From positions 1-43,760 of the forward strand of contig CAKPSO010000009.1 of NCBI GenBank assembly GCA_934183185.1: a stretch of 43,760 bases of DNA, written 5' to 3'. A program made the translations under genes and the position numbers. This stretch comes from an uncultured Bacilli bacterium (lineage in GTDB: Bacteria > Bacillota_I > Bacilli_A > RF39 > UBA660). The notes under the pieces were generated by a model that had not been told where the DNA came from, made no database searches, and was given only the letters and a program-made list of their open reading frames with translations. Shown here in pieces: positions 27,019-34,448 of this stretch; position 1 is the first letter of the stretch, and each line of letters starts with the position of its first letter.

Positions 27019-27728
27019 GATAGCTTTATTCCACTTTCTAGGGCTAATATAATCATTTTATCTAAACCCTGTTCTCTTTCAATGCTAGATGTTTCTTCTT
27101 TAGTTACTAAACTATTGGATACTGTTAAAATACAGCTAGCATGTCTATTTAATACTTTAGCATTAGAAAATAATGCATAAGTTTCCATTTCACCAGCTAT
27201 ACAATTATACTTTTTACTTATTTCTTCATAATTATCTATAGTTTTATATAATGCATCTCCACAGTGAACTCTACCTTTTTTAATATTCATATTTAATTCA
27301 CTAGCGGTATTCTCAATAATAGCTACTAAGTCTTTACTTGCACTTATAATTTTATTATCATCATTATTCTGTTCTTTAGCATATGATGATTCTGAATAAG
27401 TATCAGTAACTAAAATAAGATCCATAATATTAATATCTGATACATAACTACCTGTAGTACCAATACGAATTATGTTTTCTACATCATAAAATTTATAAAG
27501 TTCATATGAGTATATTCCCATACTTGGGTTACCCATACCTGATGCAAAAACAGTAATTTTTTTATCTTTATAAGTACCAGTATAAGCTAAGATATTTCTA
27601 ACTGAATTAACTAGTTTATAGTCTTTTAAATAGTGCTCGGCAATATACTTAGCACGTAATGGATCTCCTGGCATTATTACTGTTTTAGCTATATCTGTTT
27701 TACTACTTTCAATATGTGGTGTTGCCAT
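27015..27728 (-). CDS. deoD: purine nucleoside phosphorylase, DeoD (hexameric) type
   Basis: A 237-aa NP-I family enzyme that splits purine nucleosides with phosphate. Family blocks: VIMPGDPLRAKYIAEHYL, ASGMGNPSMGIYSYEL, IIRIGTTGSY, AGEMETYALF with the ribose-binding Glu, and LTVSNSLVTKEETS. In E. coli and Bacillus DeoD the last block reads TVSDH, whose Asp protonates N7 and permits 6-aminopurines. Here the residue is Asn (N205), as in 6-oxopurine-specific trimeric enzymes. This predicts a preference for inosine and guanosine and would explain the coupling to add. GAGG precedes the ATG. Confidence 0.93.
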   Translation of the reverse strand: MATPHIESSKTDIAKTVIMPGDPLRAKYIAEHYLKDYKLVNSVRNILAYTGTYKDKKITVFASGMGNPSMGIYSYELYKFYDVENIIRIGTTGSYVSDINIMDLILVTDTYSESSYAKEQNNDDNKIISASKDLVAIIENTASELNMNIKKGRVHCGDALYKTIDNYEEISKKYNCIAGEMETYALFSNAKVLNRHASCILTVSNSLVTKEETSSIEREQGLDKMIILALESGIKLS

Positions 27729-27750
27729 AAATACCTCACTTTCTATTTAT

Positions 27751-27759
27751 ATTATACCA
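27751..27759 (-). promoter_or_regulatory. extended -10 promoter of deoD-add
   Basis: TGG-TATAAT on the minus strand (27759-27751), 23 nt before the deoD ATG. No good -35 is present, which is tolerated by extended -10 promoters. The identical TGGTATAAT element precedes the WYL regulator gene at 30128-30136. Confidence 0.5.
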
Positions 27760-27796
27760 AAAAGGTTATTTAACTACTACTTTTATTTAATTATTT

Positions 27797-27819
27797 GGGT
27801 ATTAACTATTATCATACCC
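27797..27819. promoter_or_regulatory. inverted repeat upstream of the deoD promoter
   Basis: GGGTAT (27797-27802) and ATACCC (27814-27819) are perfect 6-bp arms 11 nt apart, about 40 bp upstream of the deoD -10. There is no T run, so it is not a terminator; an operator for a purine or nucleoside regulator is possible but unproven. Confidence 0.3.
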
Positions 27820-27872
27820 TGTACCAGTTTACTATATATACTGTTTTTTTTCAATCAATTTTTGCAAAGAAA

Positions 27873-27900
27873 AATAGAGAAATAATTACTTTTCTCTATT
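27873..27900 (-). terminator. terminator of the gene relic at 27896-28165
   Basis: On the minus strand AATAGAGAAA and TTTCTCTATT form a perfect 10-bp stem with an 8-nt loop, followed by TTTCTTT. The stop codon of the relic lies in the stem. It survives although the gene itself is truncated. Confidence 0.6.
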
Positions 27901-28165
27901 TATTATATTTTTCTAATACCTTTATTTCTTCTTTTGAATATAGTGAAGGCTGAATTAGAATATTCAGAGATATATTTAAATTACTAGCCCTTGATTTGGG
28001 TATTTTTACACTTTCTATATCGTAGCTAAAGCTAGAATTAGTACTGTTTTCTAATTCAATTATAATATTAGAGTGGTACTTACTATTATCTATATCAAAT
28101 AAGTAATTATTTATTTCATTATCTGATATAAAGAAATTATTTTTATCAATTATTAAATATTTTAT
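27896..28165 (-). pseudogene. C-terminal fragment of an unidentified gene
   Basis: A 90-codon open frame on the minus strand ends at TAG 27898-27896 and is closed upstream by TAA at 28168-28166. It has no ATG near its beginning and no ribosome site. The translation has ordinary protein composition (for example YLIIDKNNFFISDNEINNYL at the start and QPSLYSKEEIKVLEKYNK at the end) and is followed by a good terminator, which suggests the 3' remnant of a longer gene. I do not recognise the family. Confidence 0.5.
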
Positions 28166-28179
28166 TTAATTTCAACAAA

Positions 28180-28221
28180 AAAGATTGAAATATTAAGGTA
28201 AAAGTATCTATTTCAATCTTT
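28180..28221 (-). terminator. strong hairpin terminator upstream of the relic
   Basis: AAAGATTGAAATA (28180-28192) and TATTTCAATCTTT (28209-28221) form a perfect 13-bp stem with a 16-nt loop. On the minus strand it is followed by TTTTGTT. It lies about 105 nt after the stop of the ppdK-like fragment at 28326, and would terminate whatever once ended there. Confidence 0.6.
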
Positions 28222-28325
28222 AAAATAATATTTTTACTTCAATTTAGAATTGGAAGCAAAAATGTTTAAACATTAATTTTTTTAGTTTTTTATATAATCA
28301 TTGGATTTACAGTATTTTAAGTAAA

Positions 28326-28412
28326 TTACTTTCTATCCCCAGATTTGATTGCGGCTTGTACCACAGTAAGGTTAGGAACGAAATAAGGTACTCTCGTACG
28401 GACTAATCTGAC
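28326..28412 (-). pseudogene. short island resembling the 3' end of ppdK (possible relic)
   Basis: In a stretch of about 80% AT there is an 85-bp island of roughly 45% GC. Its minus-strand frame ends RVP-YFVPNLTVV-QAAIKSGDRK-stop. The intact ppdK at 31713 ends RVP-VARLAAA-QAAIKSGTQK-stop. The shared RVP, the seven-residue QAAIKSG and the identical distance to the stop argue for common descent. An alternative is a structured RNA: CAGATT/AATCTG and GTACC/GGTAC can pair across the island, and a T7 run follows on the plus strand. The rest of the 27729-28542 gap holds only AT-rich sequence apart from the features listed. Confidence 0.4.
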
Positions 28413-28542
28413 TTTTTTTGTCATTTTCATTATAACATTTTATCATTTTTTATAAAATTTACGATTTTAATTCTTAAAAATTATCATTTTTAGTTTGTCC
28501 TAACTTTACCACACTTATAGTTGCAGTTAGGTCAAAATAGTT

Positions 28543-29457
28543 TTATATTTTTCCATTATATTTATATAGTTTTTTTACAATAGGATTATAATCTACACCT
28601 GATAAATCTTTTGCTTGTTTATCTGCAATATATTTAGTTAAATACATACATTTAACTAATAATAAATATTCACTAAATAAATTATTATTAAAGTCTAGAA
28701 CTATTACATCTTTATAATACTTAGGTAATTCATCTAGTAATAACTTATCCAATTCTGTATTACCATTAAAATAAATAGCTATATTATTCTTTACAGTTGA
28801 CAAAGTACTTCTACCATGACAATAGGAATATTTATCATGTATTATAGGTATTCCTATTCCTGATTCTATCATTGTTGATTCTAAATATTTACTTGCAGTT
28901 GATGTTTCAATACCACTAAATACTTCATACGCATCACAATTAATATCAAAATCATAATTATAACTATCCAAACTATCAATTATTCTTTCTTTATTATTGC
29001 CAAAATAATAATTAAGTAAAATACTACATGGTATTAGTGTAGCAGCTAATGAAATAAAACTCTTCTCACGATCCAAACATGTGTAGGTCAAGTTTGTAAT
29101 GTCATCCTTACTATTTTCTCTACTAGCTAGTAAATAATGTTTTGAATTATTTAAAAATGCTAATTCCACACCATAATTATTTCCTGAATAACTACAAGCT
29201 AATACATTTTTATATAGATTTGTATCCATATACATAAATTCTCTTGGTTCTGTATTTCTAGTAATAATATGATTTTTATTGCTTAGTATTTTAGATGCAT
29301 ATTCTGAAACCACACTAGATCCACCTACTCCTGAAACTAAGGTTGGTCCATCTATTTTAGATAATTCATAATTAATTCTTTCTAAATCAGTATTATATAA
29401 ACTATCAAATACCCTCCTTTCTAAATTTTCAAAATTTTCTCTCATATTCTTTTCCAT
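28543..29457 (-). CDS. SIS-domain (phosphosugar-binding) protein
   Basis: A 304-aa soluble protein with the sugar isomerase fold. The first strand-loop, LVSGVGGSSVVSEYASKIL (about residues 40-58), and the second, ACSYSGNNYGVELAF (about 87-101), carry the Ser-rich phosphate-binding loops of SIS domains. It is not a standard MurQ, GlmS or KpsF: it lacks CBS or glutaminase domains, and the second half diverges. It may be a double-SIS protein with a degenerate second copy. The ligand is unknown. An AAAGGAG site and correct spacing support the ATG at 29457, but that site is buried in a 14-bp hairpin. It forms a two-gene unit with the WYL regulator upstream. Confidence 0.78.
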   Translation of the reverse strand: MEKNMRENFENLERRVFDSLYNTDLERINYELSKIDGPTLVSGVGGSSVVSEYASKILSNKNHIITRNTEPREFMYMDTNLYKNVLACSYSGNNYGVELAFLNNSKHYLLASRENSKDDITNLTYTCLDREKSFISLAATLIPCSILLNYYFGNNKERIIDSLDSYNYDFDINCDAYEVFSGIETSTASKYLESTMIESGIGIPIIHDKYSYCHGRSTLSTVKNNIAIYFNGNTELDKLLLDELPKYYKDVIVLDFNNNLFSEYLLLVKCMYLTKYIADKQAKDLSGVDYNPIVKKLYKYNGKI

Positions 29458-29464
29458 AAAAAAT

Positions 29465-29496
29465 CTCCTTTCAAGTTAAATATAACTTAAAAGGAG
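29465..29496 (-). promoter_or_regulatory. 14-bp hairpin sequestering the SIS-gene ribosome binding site
   Basis: Between the WYL gene and the SIS gene, arms 29465-29478 and 29483-29496 are complementary over 14 bp (one G-T wobble) with a 4-nt loop. In the minus-strand mRNA the 3' arm contains the AAAGGAG ribosome site of the SIS gene. There is no T tract, so it is not a terminator. It may lower or control translation of the SIS protein, or serve as a dyad operator in DNA. Confidence 0.7.
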
Positions 29497-29508
29497 GCAA
29501 TATTTCGT

Positions 29509-30111
29509 CTACTCATATTTTTCGTCTAATAATTCATATTTTATTATTCTTTTCAATTCAAAATGTCTAATATCTTGTTTCTTTTCACAAAATGCAGCAC
29601 AATACCAACCATCTTGAAATAGAAACATTTCTGCAGGATCAATAACTCTTTCGTTTTCTCCTTTACCATATGAATAATACAATATTTTAACTTTTCTTTT
29701 TTCTTTTATTGCTCTAGTTAATACATTATACTTTTTACCAGTTTCGTCTTTTAAATTTAATTCTTTTTCTTCTTGCTTACTTCCAATATATACTCCTTTA
29801 ATTTTATCTTGAAGTAAAACAAGTTCTTCTCTTATGTTTTTATCTTTTTCCATGCTAATATACTTATCCAGTAACTTAGCATCTTTCATTTTAAATTTTC
29901 TTACAGGCATACGTACACTTTGATTAAGTACATAACCACCATAAGGGCCCATGATTGTATCAACATATATTCCTGCTTTTTCTAAATCTTCTTTATATAC
30001 TCTAATCATTCTCTCAGATACTTCAAGTTCATTAGCTAATTCGCTTATGCTATATTTTCTTCCTGTTTGTAATAATTCTAACATTGTTAATACATTTGAG
30101 ACTTTTGACAT
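29509..30111 (-). CDS. HTH-WYL transcriptional regulator
   Basis: A 200-aa regulator. Residues about 3-60 are an HTH_11-type winged helix (LLQTGRKYSISELANELEVS). A short central region follows, then a compact WYL domain (KVKILYYSY, ending with DGWYCAAFCEKKQDIRHFEL), where the motif reads WYC in place of WYL. Such proteins bind an effector through the WYL domain. It is shorter than the usual about 300 aa, lacking part of the C-terminal extension. The ATG at 30111 is preferred because AGGTGG lies before it. Cotranscribed with the SIS gene, it is the obvious candidate regulator of that pair. Confidence 0.85.
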   Translation of the reverse strand: MSKVSNVLTMLELLQTGRKYSISELANELEVSERMIRVYKEDLEKAGIYVDTIMGPYGGYVLNQSVRMPVRKFKMKDAKLLDKYISMEKDKNIREELVLLQDKIKGVYIGSKQEEKELNLKDETGKKYNVLTRAIKEKRKVKILYYSYGKGENERVIDPAEMFLFQDGWYCAAFCEKKQDIRHFELKRIIKYELLDEKYE

Positions 30112-30127
30112 AAAACCACCTATATAC

Positions 30128-30136
30128 ATTATACCA
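30128..30136 (-). promoter_or_regulatory. extended -10 promoter of the WYL-SIS pair
   Basis: TGG-TATAAT on the minus strand, 16 nt before the WYL start codon at 30111. There is no recognisable -35; the likely -35 position falls in the stop region of the ParB fragment. Confidence 0.5.
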
Positions 30137-30150
30137 TAATAATAAACTAT

Positions 30151-31016
30151 CTAATCACTACTTATTTTATTGTATTTTTTTATTGCTTCAATAATATATT
30201 CTTCAATATATCTCTTATCTCTTTTAAGTAACGAAGATGGCAATACTGATTCTATTTTTTCTTTATTAAAGAAAATTCTATCATGTTGATTTTCTTTTTC
30301 TTCACATAGTATTTTTTCTAATTTATCAAAATCTAATTTTTTCTTTTCTGCAAGATTCCTTATTCTTATAGCTTGTGCTCTATTTGGAACGGTTTGCTCA
30401 TAATCAATTGCAGCCCATATTAGTTTTTGAGCATCTTTAGATAAGTATGATAATTCTACTGCTGTAGTAATTCCTAAAAATAGAAATGTTCTTCTATCTT
30501 TTATAAATCCATCATCAACTAATTTTAATAACTCTGGTATTAATTCAGTTAATCTAATATATCTTCTAACTTTTTCCCTTGAATCATTACTTCCTTTACC
30601 AACTATGGATACCGAAAGCGACTTCTCCACACTTTGTGTAGAAGTTTGTTTTTTTTACCTTGATGCTTGATTGCTCCTAATTTCATTTTATATGCAAAAG
30701 CTTTTTCCGAAGGTAATATTAGATTTCTATATATATTTGAATCTACCATCTTAATAGTAGCTTTATCATCTGATAAATCTTCTATATAACAATCTGCTTC
30801 TTTAATTTCACAAAGTTCCAATGCTAGTTTTCTTCTATGACCTGAAATAAGTTCATATCCTCCAGCATTATCTGGTCTTACTAATAATGGTTCTAATAAT
30901 CCATTCATTTTTATACTATCTTTTAATTCTTTAAATGAATCATCCTGTTTAACTTTAAATGGATGATTTTTAAATGGTGTTATATTACATAACTCTAACT
31001 TAACTATCTTCTTCAT
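30151..31016 (-). pseudogene. ParB/Spo0J-like partition protein split by a frameshift
   Basis: The 5' part (from the ATG at 31016, preceded by AAAGGAG) encodes the ParB nuclease-like domain with GGYELISGHRRKLALEL and the SEKAFAYKMKLGAIKHQGKK region. It then runs out of frame at an A8 tract (T8 on the plus strand, 30649-30656). The 3' part (30151-30630 frame) continues the protein correctly with the DNA-binding and C-terminal region (VRRYIRLTELIPELL, AVELSYLS). One added or two removed A residues in the tract would rejoin the frames. No parA is nearby. Proteins of this type sit beside XRE regulators in Tn916/ICE-like elements. It could also be a sequencing error or slippage-tolerant gene. Confidence 0.8.
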
Positions 31017-31104
31017 ATTCATCTCCTTTATTAAAATCATATTGAAGTTTCCATTCAATATAATCATCATAAGATAATTCAAGATTTGCTCTTTTCTCTT
31101 TCAT
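31000..31104 (-). CDS. 34-aa small protein of the ICE-like module
   Basis: ATG 31104 to TAA 31000 encodes MKEKRANLELSYDDYIEWKL plus an acidic tail ending in EEDS. It overlaps the parB start by 17 nt, so the two are probably coupled. Short proteins with the pattern LSYDEYIEWKLxW occur next to ParB in conjugative transposons of Firmicutes, as I recall; this one fits in size and place. GGAG lies before the ATG with rather close spacing. Function unknown. Confidence 0.55.
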   Translation of the reverse strand: MKEKRANLELSYDDYIEWKLQYDFNKGDEYEEDS

Positions 31105-31145
31105 CACACTCCATTCTTCAAAAATCTTTTAAGTTTAATATCACT

Positions 31146-31490
31146 TTATTTTGGAAGTAATTCTGAAAGGCCAAGATCAATATTCATTCTTGGATATAAT
31201 TCTTCCATCCATAAAAGAATATAGATTATATCTTCTTGATTTCTAAAATCATATTCTTTTAAACATTTAATATTAACATTCAATATATTAGCTATCTCTT
31301 GAAGTCTTTCTTCTTTTGGTACTCTATCACCTCTTTCATATCGAGCCATGCTTCTTCTTTTACATTCACCAGTTAATCCTAATTTATCTGATACATTATC
31401 TTGTGTCATATATCTGAACCCCCTTGCAAAAGCTATTCTAGATCCTTGAGATAAATCCTTTAATTCAGGTTTTACATACAACAATCGCAT
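31146..31490 (-). CDS. XRE-family helix-turn-helix regulator
   Basis: A 114-aa protein with an XRE-type HTH at about residues 20-80 (TQDNVSDKLGL, then SMARYERGDRVPKEERLQEI and ANILNVNIKCLKEYDF) and a short C-terminal tail. It resembles the small regulators that open the control region of conjugative or integrative elements. GGAGGTG precedes the ATG. Downstream are the 34-codon gene and the broken parB, but no integrase, relaxase or T4SS gene remains, so this is likely the leftover of a decayed element. Confidence 0.85.
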   Translation of the reverse strand: MRLLYVKPELKDLSQGSRIAFARGFRYMTQDNVSDKLGLTGECKRRSMARYERGDRVPKEERLQEIANILNVNIKCLKEYDFRNQEDIIYILLWMEELYPRMNIDLGLSELLPK

Positions 31491-31539
31491 TTTTTACACC
31501 TCCAACTACTTATCGCACATATATATTTTTTAACATAAA

Positions 31540-31577
31540 AAGACTGAGATTTGCGACATAAAAGTCATCTCAGTCTT
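31540..31577 (-). terminator. terminator of ppdK
   Basis: AAGACTGAGAT (31540-31550) and ATCTCAGTCTT (31567-31577) form a perfect 11-bp stem, with a short inner GAC/GTC pairing, followed on the minus strand by TTTATG and further T/A. It lies 136 nt after the ppdK stop and before the XRE gene. Confidence 0.65.
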
Positions 31578-31712
31578 AAAATTATATATAAACATCAAGA
31601 ATAATTGGTTTTTTAATGACTATATTTTTACATTCAGGTATATCGTTTCTATACCTTATAATATCGTCATTCGTAATGATTATACGGCTTAAAAACACTT
31701 TTGTTCTTTTAT

Positions 31713-34343
31713 CTACTTTTGCGTTCCTGACTTGATAGCGGCTTGAGCAGCAGCAAGTCTAGCTACTGGAACTCTGAATGGTGAACATGAAACATAATCA
31801 AGTCCTACATTATGATAAAATTCGATTGACTTAGGATCTCCACCAGTTTCACCACATACTCCTAAATGAATATCAGGTCTAGTAGATTTTCCTAATTTAA
31901 CTGCCATTTCAATAAGTTTTCCAACACCTTTTTGATCAAGAGTTTTGAATGGATCTTCTTCATAAATCTTTTTATCATAGTATGAAGGTAAGAATTTACC
32001 AGCATCATCTCTTGAGAAACCAAATGTCATTTGAGTTAAGTCATTTGTACCAAATGAGAAGAATTCTGCTTCTTTAGCTATTTCATCAGCAGTTAAAGCA
32101 GCTCTAGGAATTTCAATCATAGTACCAACTTTGTATTCAAGTGTAACATTAGCATTTTTAATTTCTTCATCAGCTGTTGCCACTACTACTTCTTTAACAT
32201 ATTTTAATTCTTTTACTTCTCCAACAAGTGGAATCATAATTTCAGGAACGACATTCCAATCTGGATGTTTCTTTTTAGTATTAATTGCGGCTCTAATAAC
32301 AGCTTTCGTTTGCATTTTAGCAATTTCTGGATAAGTAACTGCTAAACGGCATCCACGATGTCCCATCATAGGGTTAAATTCATGAAGAGCAGCAATTATT
32401 TCTTTAATTCTTTCTACTGACTTACCTTGGCTATCAGCAAGTTTTTTAATATCAGCTTCTTCTGTAGGAACAAATTCGTGTAGAGGTGGATCCAAATATC
32501 TAATAACTACTGAATCTCCTTCTAGAGCTTCATATAATTGTTCAAAGTCACCTTGTTGGTAAGGTAAAATTTTATCAAGTGCAGCTTCTCTTTCTTCAAG
32601 TGTATCAGCACAAATCATTTCTCTAAATGCAGCAATTCTATCTGCTTCAAAGAACATATGCTCTGTACGGCAAAGTCCAATACCTTCAGCACCAAGTTCA
32701 TGAGCTTTTTTAGCATCTCTTGGAGTATCAGCATTAGTTCTAACTCTTAATTTTCTAAATTTATCTGCCCAAGACATAACACGTTCAAACTCACCTACTA
32801 TAGTAGCATCAACTGTAGGAATGATTCCATCATAAATACATCCTGTAGTACCGTCGATTGAAATATAATCTCCTTCATGGAAAGTCTTACCAGCTAAAGT
32901 GAATTTCTTATTTTCTTCATCCATAGCTATATCTCCACATCCAGATACACAGCAAGTTCCCATACCACGAGCAACTACTGCAGCATGACTAGTCATACCA
33001 CCACGAACTGTCAAAATACCTTGACTAGCTTTCATACCAGTGATATCTTCTGGAGAAGTTTCAAGTCTAACTAATACAACTTTTTCTCCTCTTTCTTTCC
33101 AATTAACAGCATCTTCTGCAGAGAATACTATTTTACCACAAGCAGCACCAGGGGAAGCGCCTAAACCTTTACCTATTGGTTTTACTTCTTTTAATTTTTC
33201 TGAATCAAATTGTGGGTGAAGTAATGTATCTAAGTTACGAGGATCAATCATTGCAACAGCTTCTTCTTCTGTACGCATTCCTTCATCTACTAAATCACAA
33301 GCAATTTTTAAAGCTGCCTTAGCAGTACGTTTTCCATTTCTTGTTTGTAGCATATAAAGTTTACCATGTTCAACAGTAAATTCCATATCTTGCATATCTC
33401 TATAATGACTTTCAAGAGTTGCACAAACTTCTTTAAATTGTTTAAATGCTTCTGGGAATTTTTCTTCCATTTCAGAAATATGCATTGGTGTTCTAACACC
33501 GGCAACAACGTCTTCACCTTGGGCATTAGTTAAAAATTCACCAAATAATCCTTTTTCTCCTGTTGCTGGATCACGAGTAAAGGCTACACCTGTACCACAA
33601 TCATCACCCATGTTACCAAATGCCATTGATTGTACATTTACTGCAGTTCCCCATGAATAAGGAATATCATTATCTCTTCTATATACGTTAGCTCTTGGAT
33701 TATCCCATGATCTAAATACTGCTTTAATAGCTCCCATTAATTGAACTTTTGGATCATCTGGGAAATCTTCACCAATTTTACTTTTATATTCAGCTTTGAA
33801 TTGATCAGCTAATTCATGTAAATCTTCAGCAGTTAATTCTACATCTAATTTAACATTTTTCTTAGCCTTCATTTGATCAATTAACTCTTCAAAGTATTTC
33901 TTTCCTACTTCCATTACTACGTCAGAATACATTTGAATAAATCTTCTGTAGCAGTCCCAAGCCCAACGAGGGTTGTTTGACTTTTCAGCAAGTACTTTAA
34001 CAACTTCCTCATTTAAACCTAAGTTTAGGATAGTATCCATCATACCTGGCATTGAAGCTCTAGCTCCAGATCTAACTGAAACTAATAGCGGGTTTTCTAA
34101 ATCTCCAAACTTCTTTCCAGTTATCTCTTCCATTTTAGCTATATACTCATCGATTTGAGATTTAATTTCCTCATTTATTTCTCTACCATCTTCATAGTAT
34201 TGAGTACATGCTTCAGTAGTAATTGTGAAACCTTGAGGTACTGGTAGTCCAATATTAGTCATTTCTGCTAAGTTAGCCCCTTTACCACCAAGAAGATTTC
34301 TCATATCAGCATTACCTTCCGTAAATAAATATACGTATTTCAT
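31713..34343 (-). CDS. ppdK: pyruvate, phosphate dikinase
   Basis: An 876-aa enzyme interconverting pyruvate + ATP + Pi and PEP + AMP + PPi, common in PPi-using fermentative bacteria. In order: ATP-grasp N domain (LLGGKGANLAEM, VSVRSGARASMPGMMDTILN), the swivelling phosphohistidine domain (GGMTSHAAVVARGMG with the catalytic His), and the C-terminal PEP/pyruvate barrel (GLCRTEHMF, MGHRGCRLA, GVCGETGGDP, SFGTNDLTQMTFGFSRDDAG in part). The length is normal. Two adjacent ATGs at 34346 and 34343 follow AAAGGA; the second gives MKYVYLFTEG, the usual start. The longer frame upstream is not supported. Codon use is richer in GC than its neighbours, as expected for a highly expressed gene. Confidence 0.97.
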   Translation of the reverse strand: MKYVYLFTEGNADMRNLLGGKGANLAEMTNIGLPVPQGFTITTEACTQYYEDGREINEEIKSQIDEYIAKMEEITGKKFGDLENPLLVSVRSGARASMPGMMDTILNLGLNEEVVKVLAEKSNNPRWAWDCYRRFIQMYSDVVMEVGKKYFEELIDQMKAKKNVKLDVELTAEDLHELADQFKAEYKSKIGEDFPDDPKVQLMGAIKAVFRSWDNPRANVYRRDNDIPYSWGTAVNVQSMAFGNMGDDCGTGVAFTRDPATGEKGLFGEFLTNAQGEDVVAGVRTPMHISEMEEKFPEAFKQFKEVCATLESHYRDMQDMEFTVEHGKLYMLQTRNGKRTAKAALKIACDLVDEGMRTEEEAVAMIDPRNLDTLLHPQFDSEKLKEVKPIGKGLGASPGAACGKIVFSAEDAVNWKERGEKVVLVRLETSPEDITGMKASQGILTVRGGMTSHAAVVARGMGTCCVSGCGDIAMDEENKKFTLAGKTFHEGDYISIDGTTGCIYDGIIPTVDATIVGEFERVMSWADKFRKLRVRTNADTPRDAKKAHELGAEGIGLCRTEHMFFEADRIAAFREMICADTLEEREAALDKILPYQQGDFEQLYEALEGDSVVIRYLDPPLHEFVPTEEADIKKLADSQGKSVERIKEIIAALHEFNPMMGHRGCRLAVTYPEIAKMQTKAVIRAAINTKKKHPDWNVVPEIMIPLVGEVKELKYVKEVVVATADEEIKNANVTLEYKVGTMIEIPRAALTADEIAKEAEFFSFGTNDLTQMTFGFSRDDAGKFLPSYYDKKIYEEDPFKTLDQKGVGKLIEMAVKLGKSTRPDIHLGVCGETGGDPKSIEFYHNVGLDYVSCSPFRVPVARLAAAQAAIKSGTQK

Positions 34344-34377
34344 CATATCATTCCTTTCTTTTAAACTGACCATTTTT

Positions 34378-34406
34378 AGTATAAAAGAAAAAAAAGATAG
34401 AGACAA
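34378..34406 (-). promoter_or_regulatory. promoter of ppdK
   Basis: TTGTCT (34406-34401), 17 nt of mostly T, TATACT (34383-34378) on the minus strand, 35 nt before the start codon. A short A/T stem (AAAAGATA/TATCTTTT) overlaps the -35 and may also act as a weak terminator for the upstream recombinase gene. Confidence 0.55.
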
Positions 34407-34448
34407 TATCTTTTTCACAATTTAACACTTTATTTACATACTTTTATT

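Noticed and set aside
28326..28424. A tracrRNA or free-standing 32-aa gene starting at ATG 28424
   Set aside because: There is no CRISPR array or cas gene, and no ribosome site before that ATG; the ppdK-like C-terminal match is the simpler reading.
28499..28531. CCTAACT/AGTTAGG inverted repeat as a terminator of the SIS gene
   Set aside because: The 7-bp arms are 19 nt apart and no T run follows on the minus strand; too weak to call.
31582..31712. Open minus-strand frame of about 43 codons between the ppdK stop and its terminator
   Set aside because: It has no start codon with a ribosome site and would have to begin at the ppdK stop. The protein-like composition is noted, but length and context do not support a gene.
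33308..33526. 72-codon same-strand frame inside ppdK
   Set aside because: It is an out-of-frame shadow inside a strongly conserved enzyme with no frameshift.
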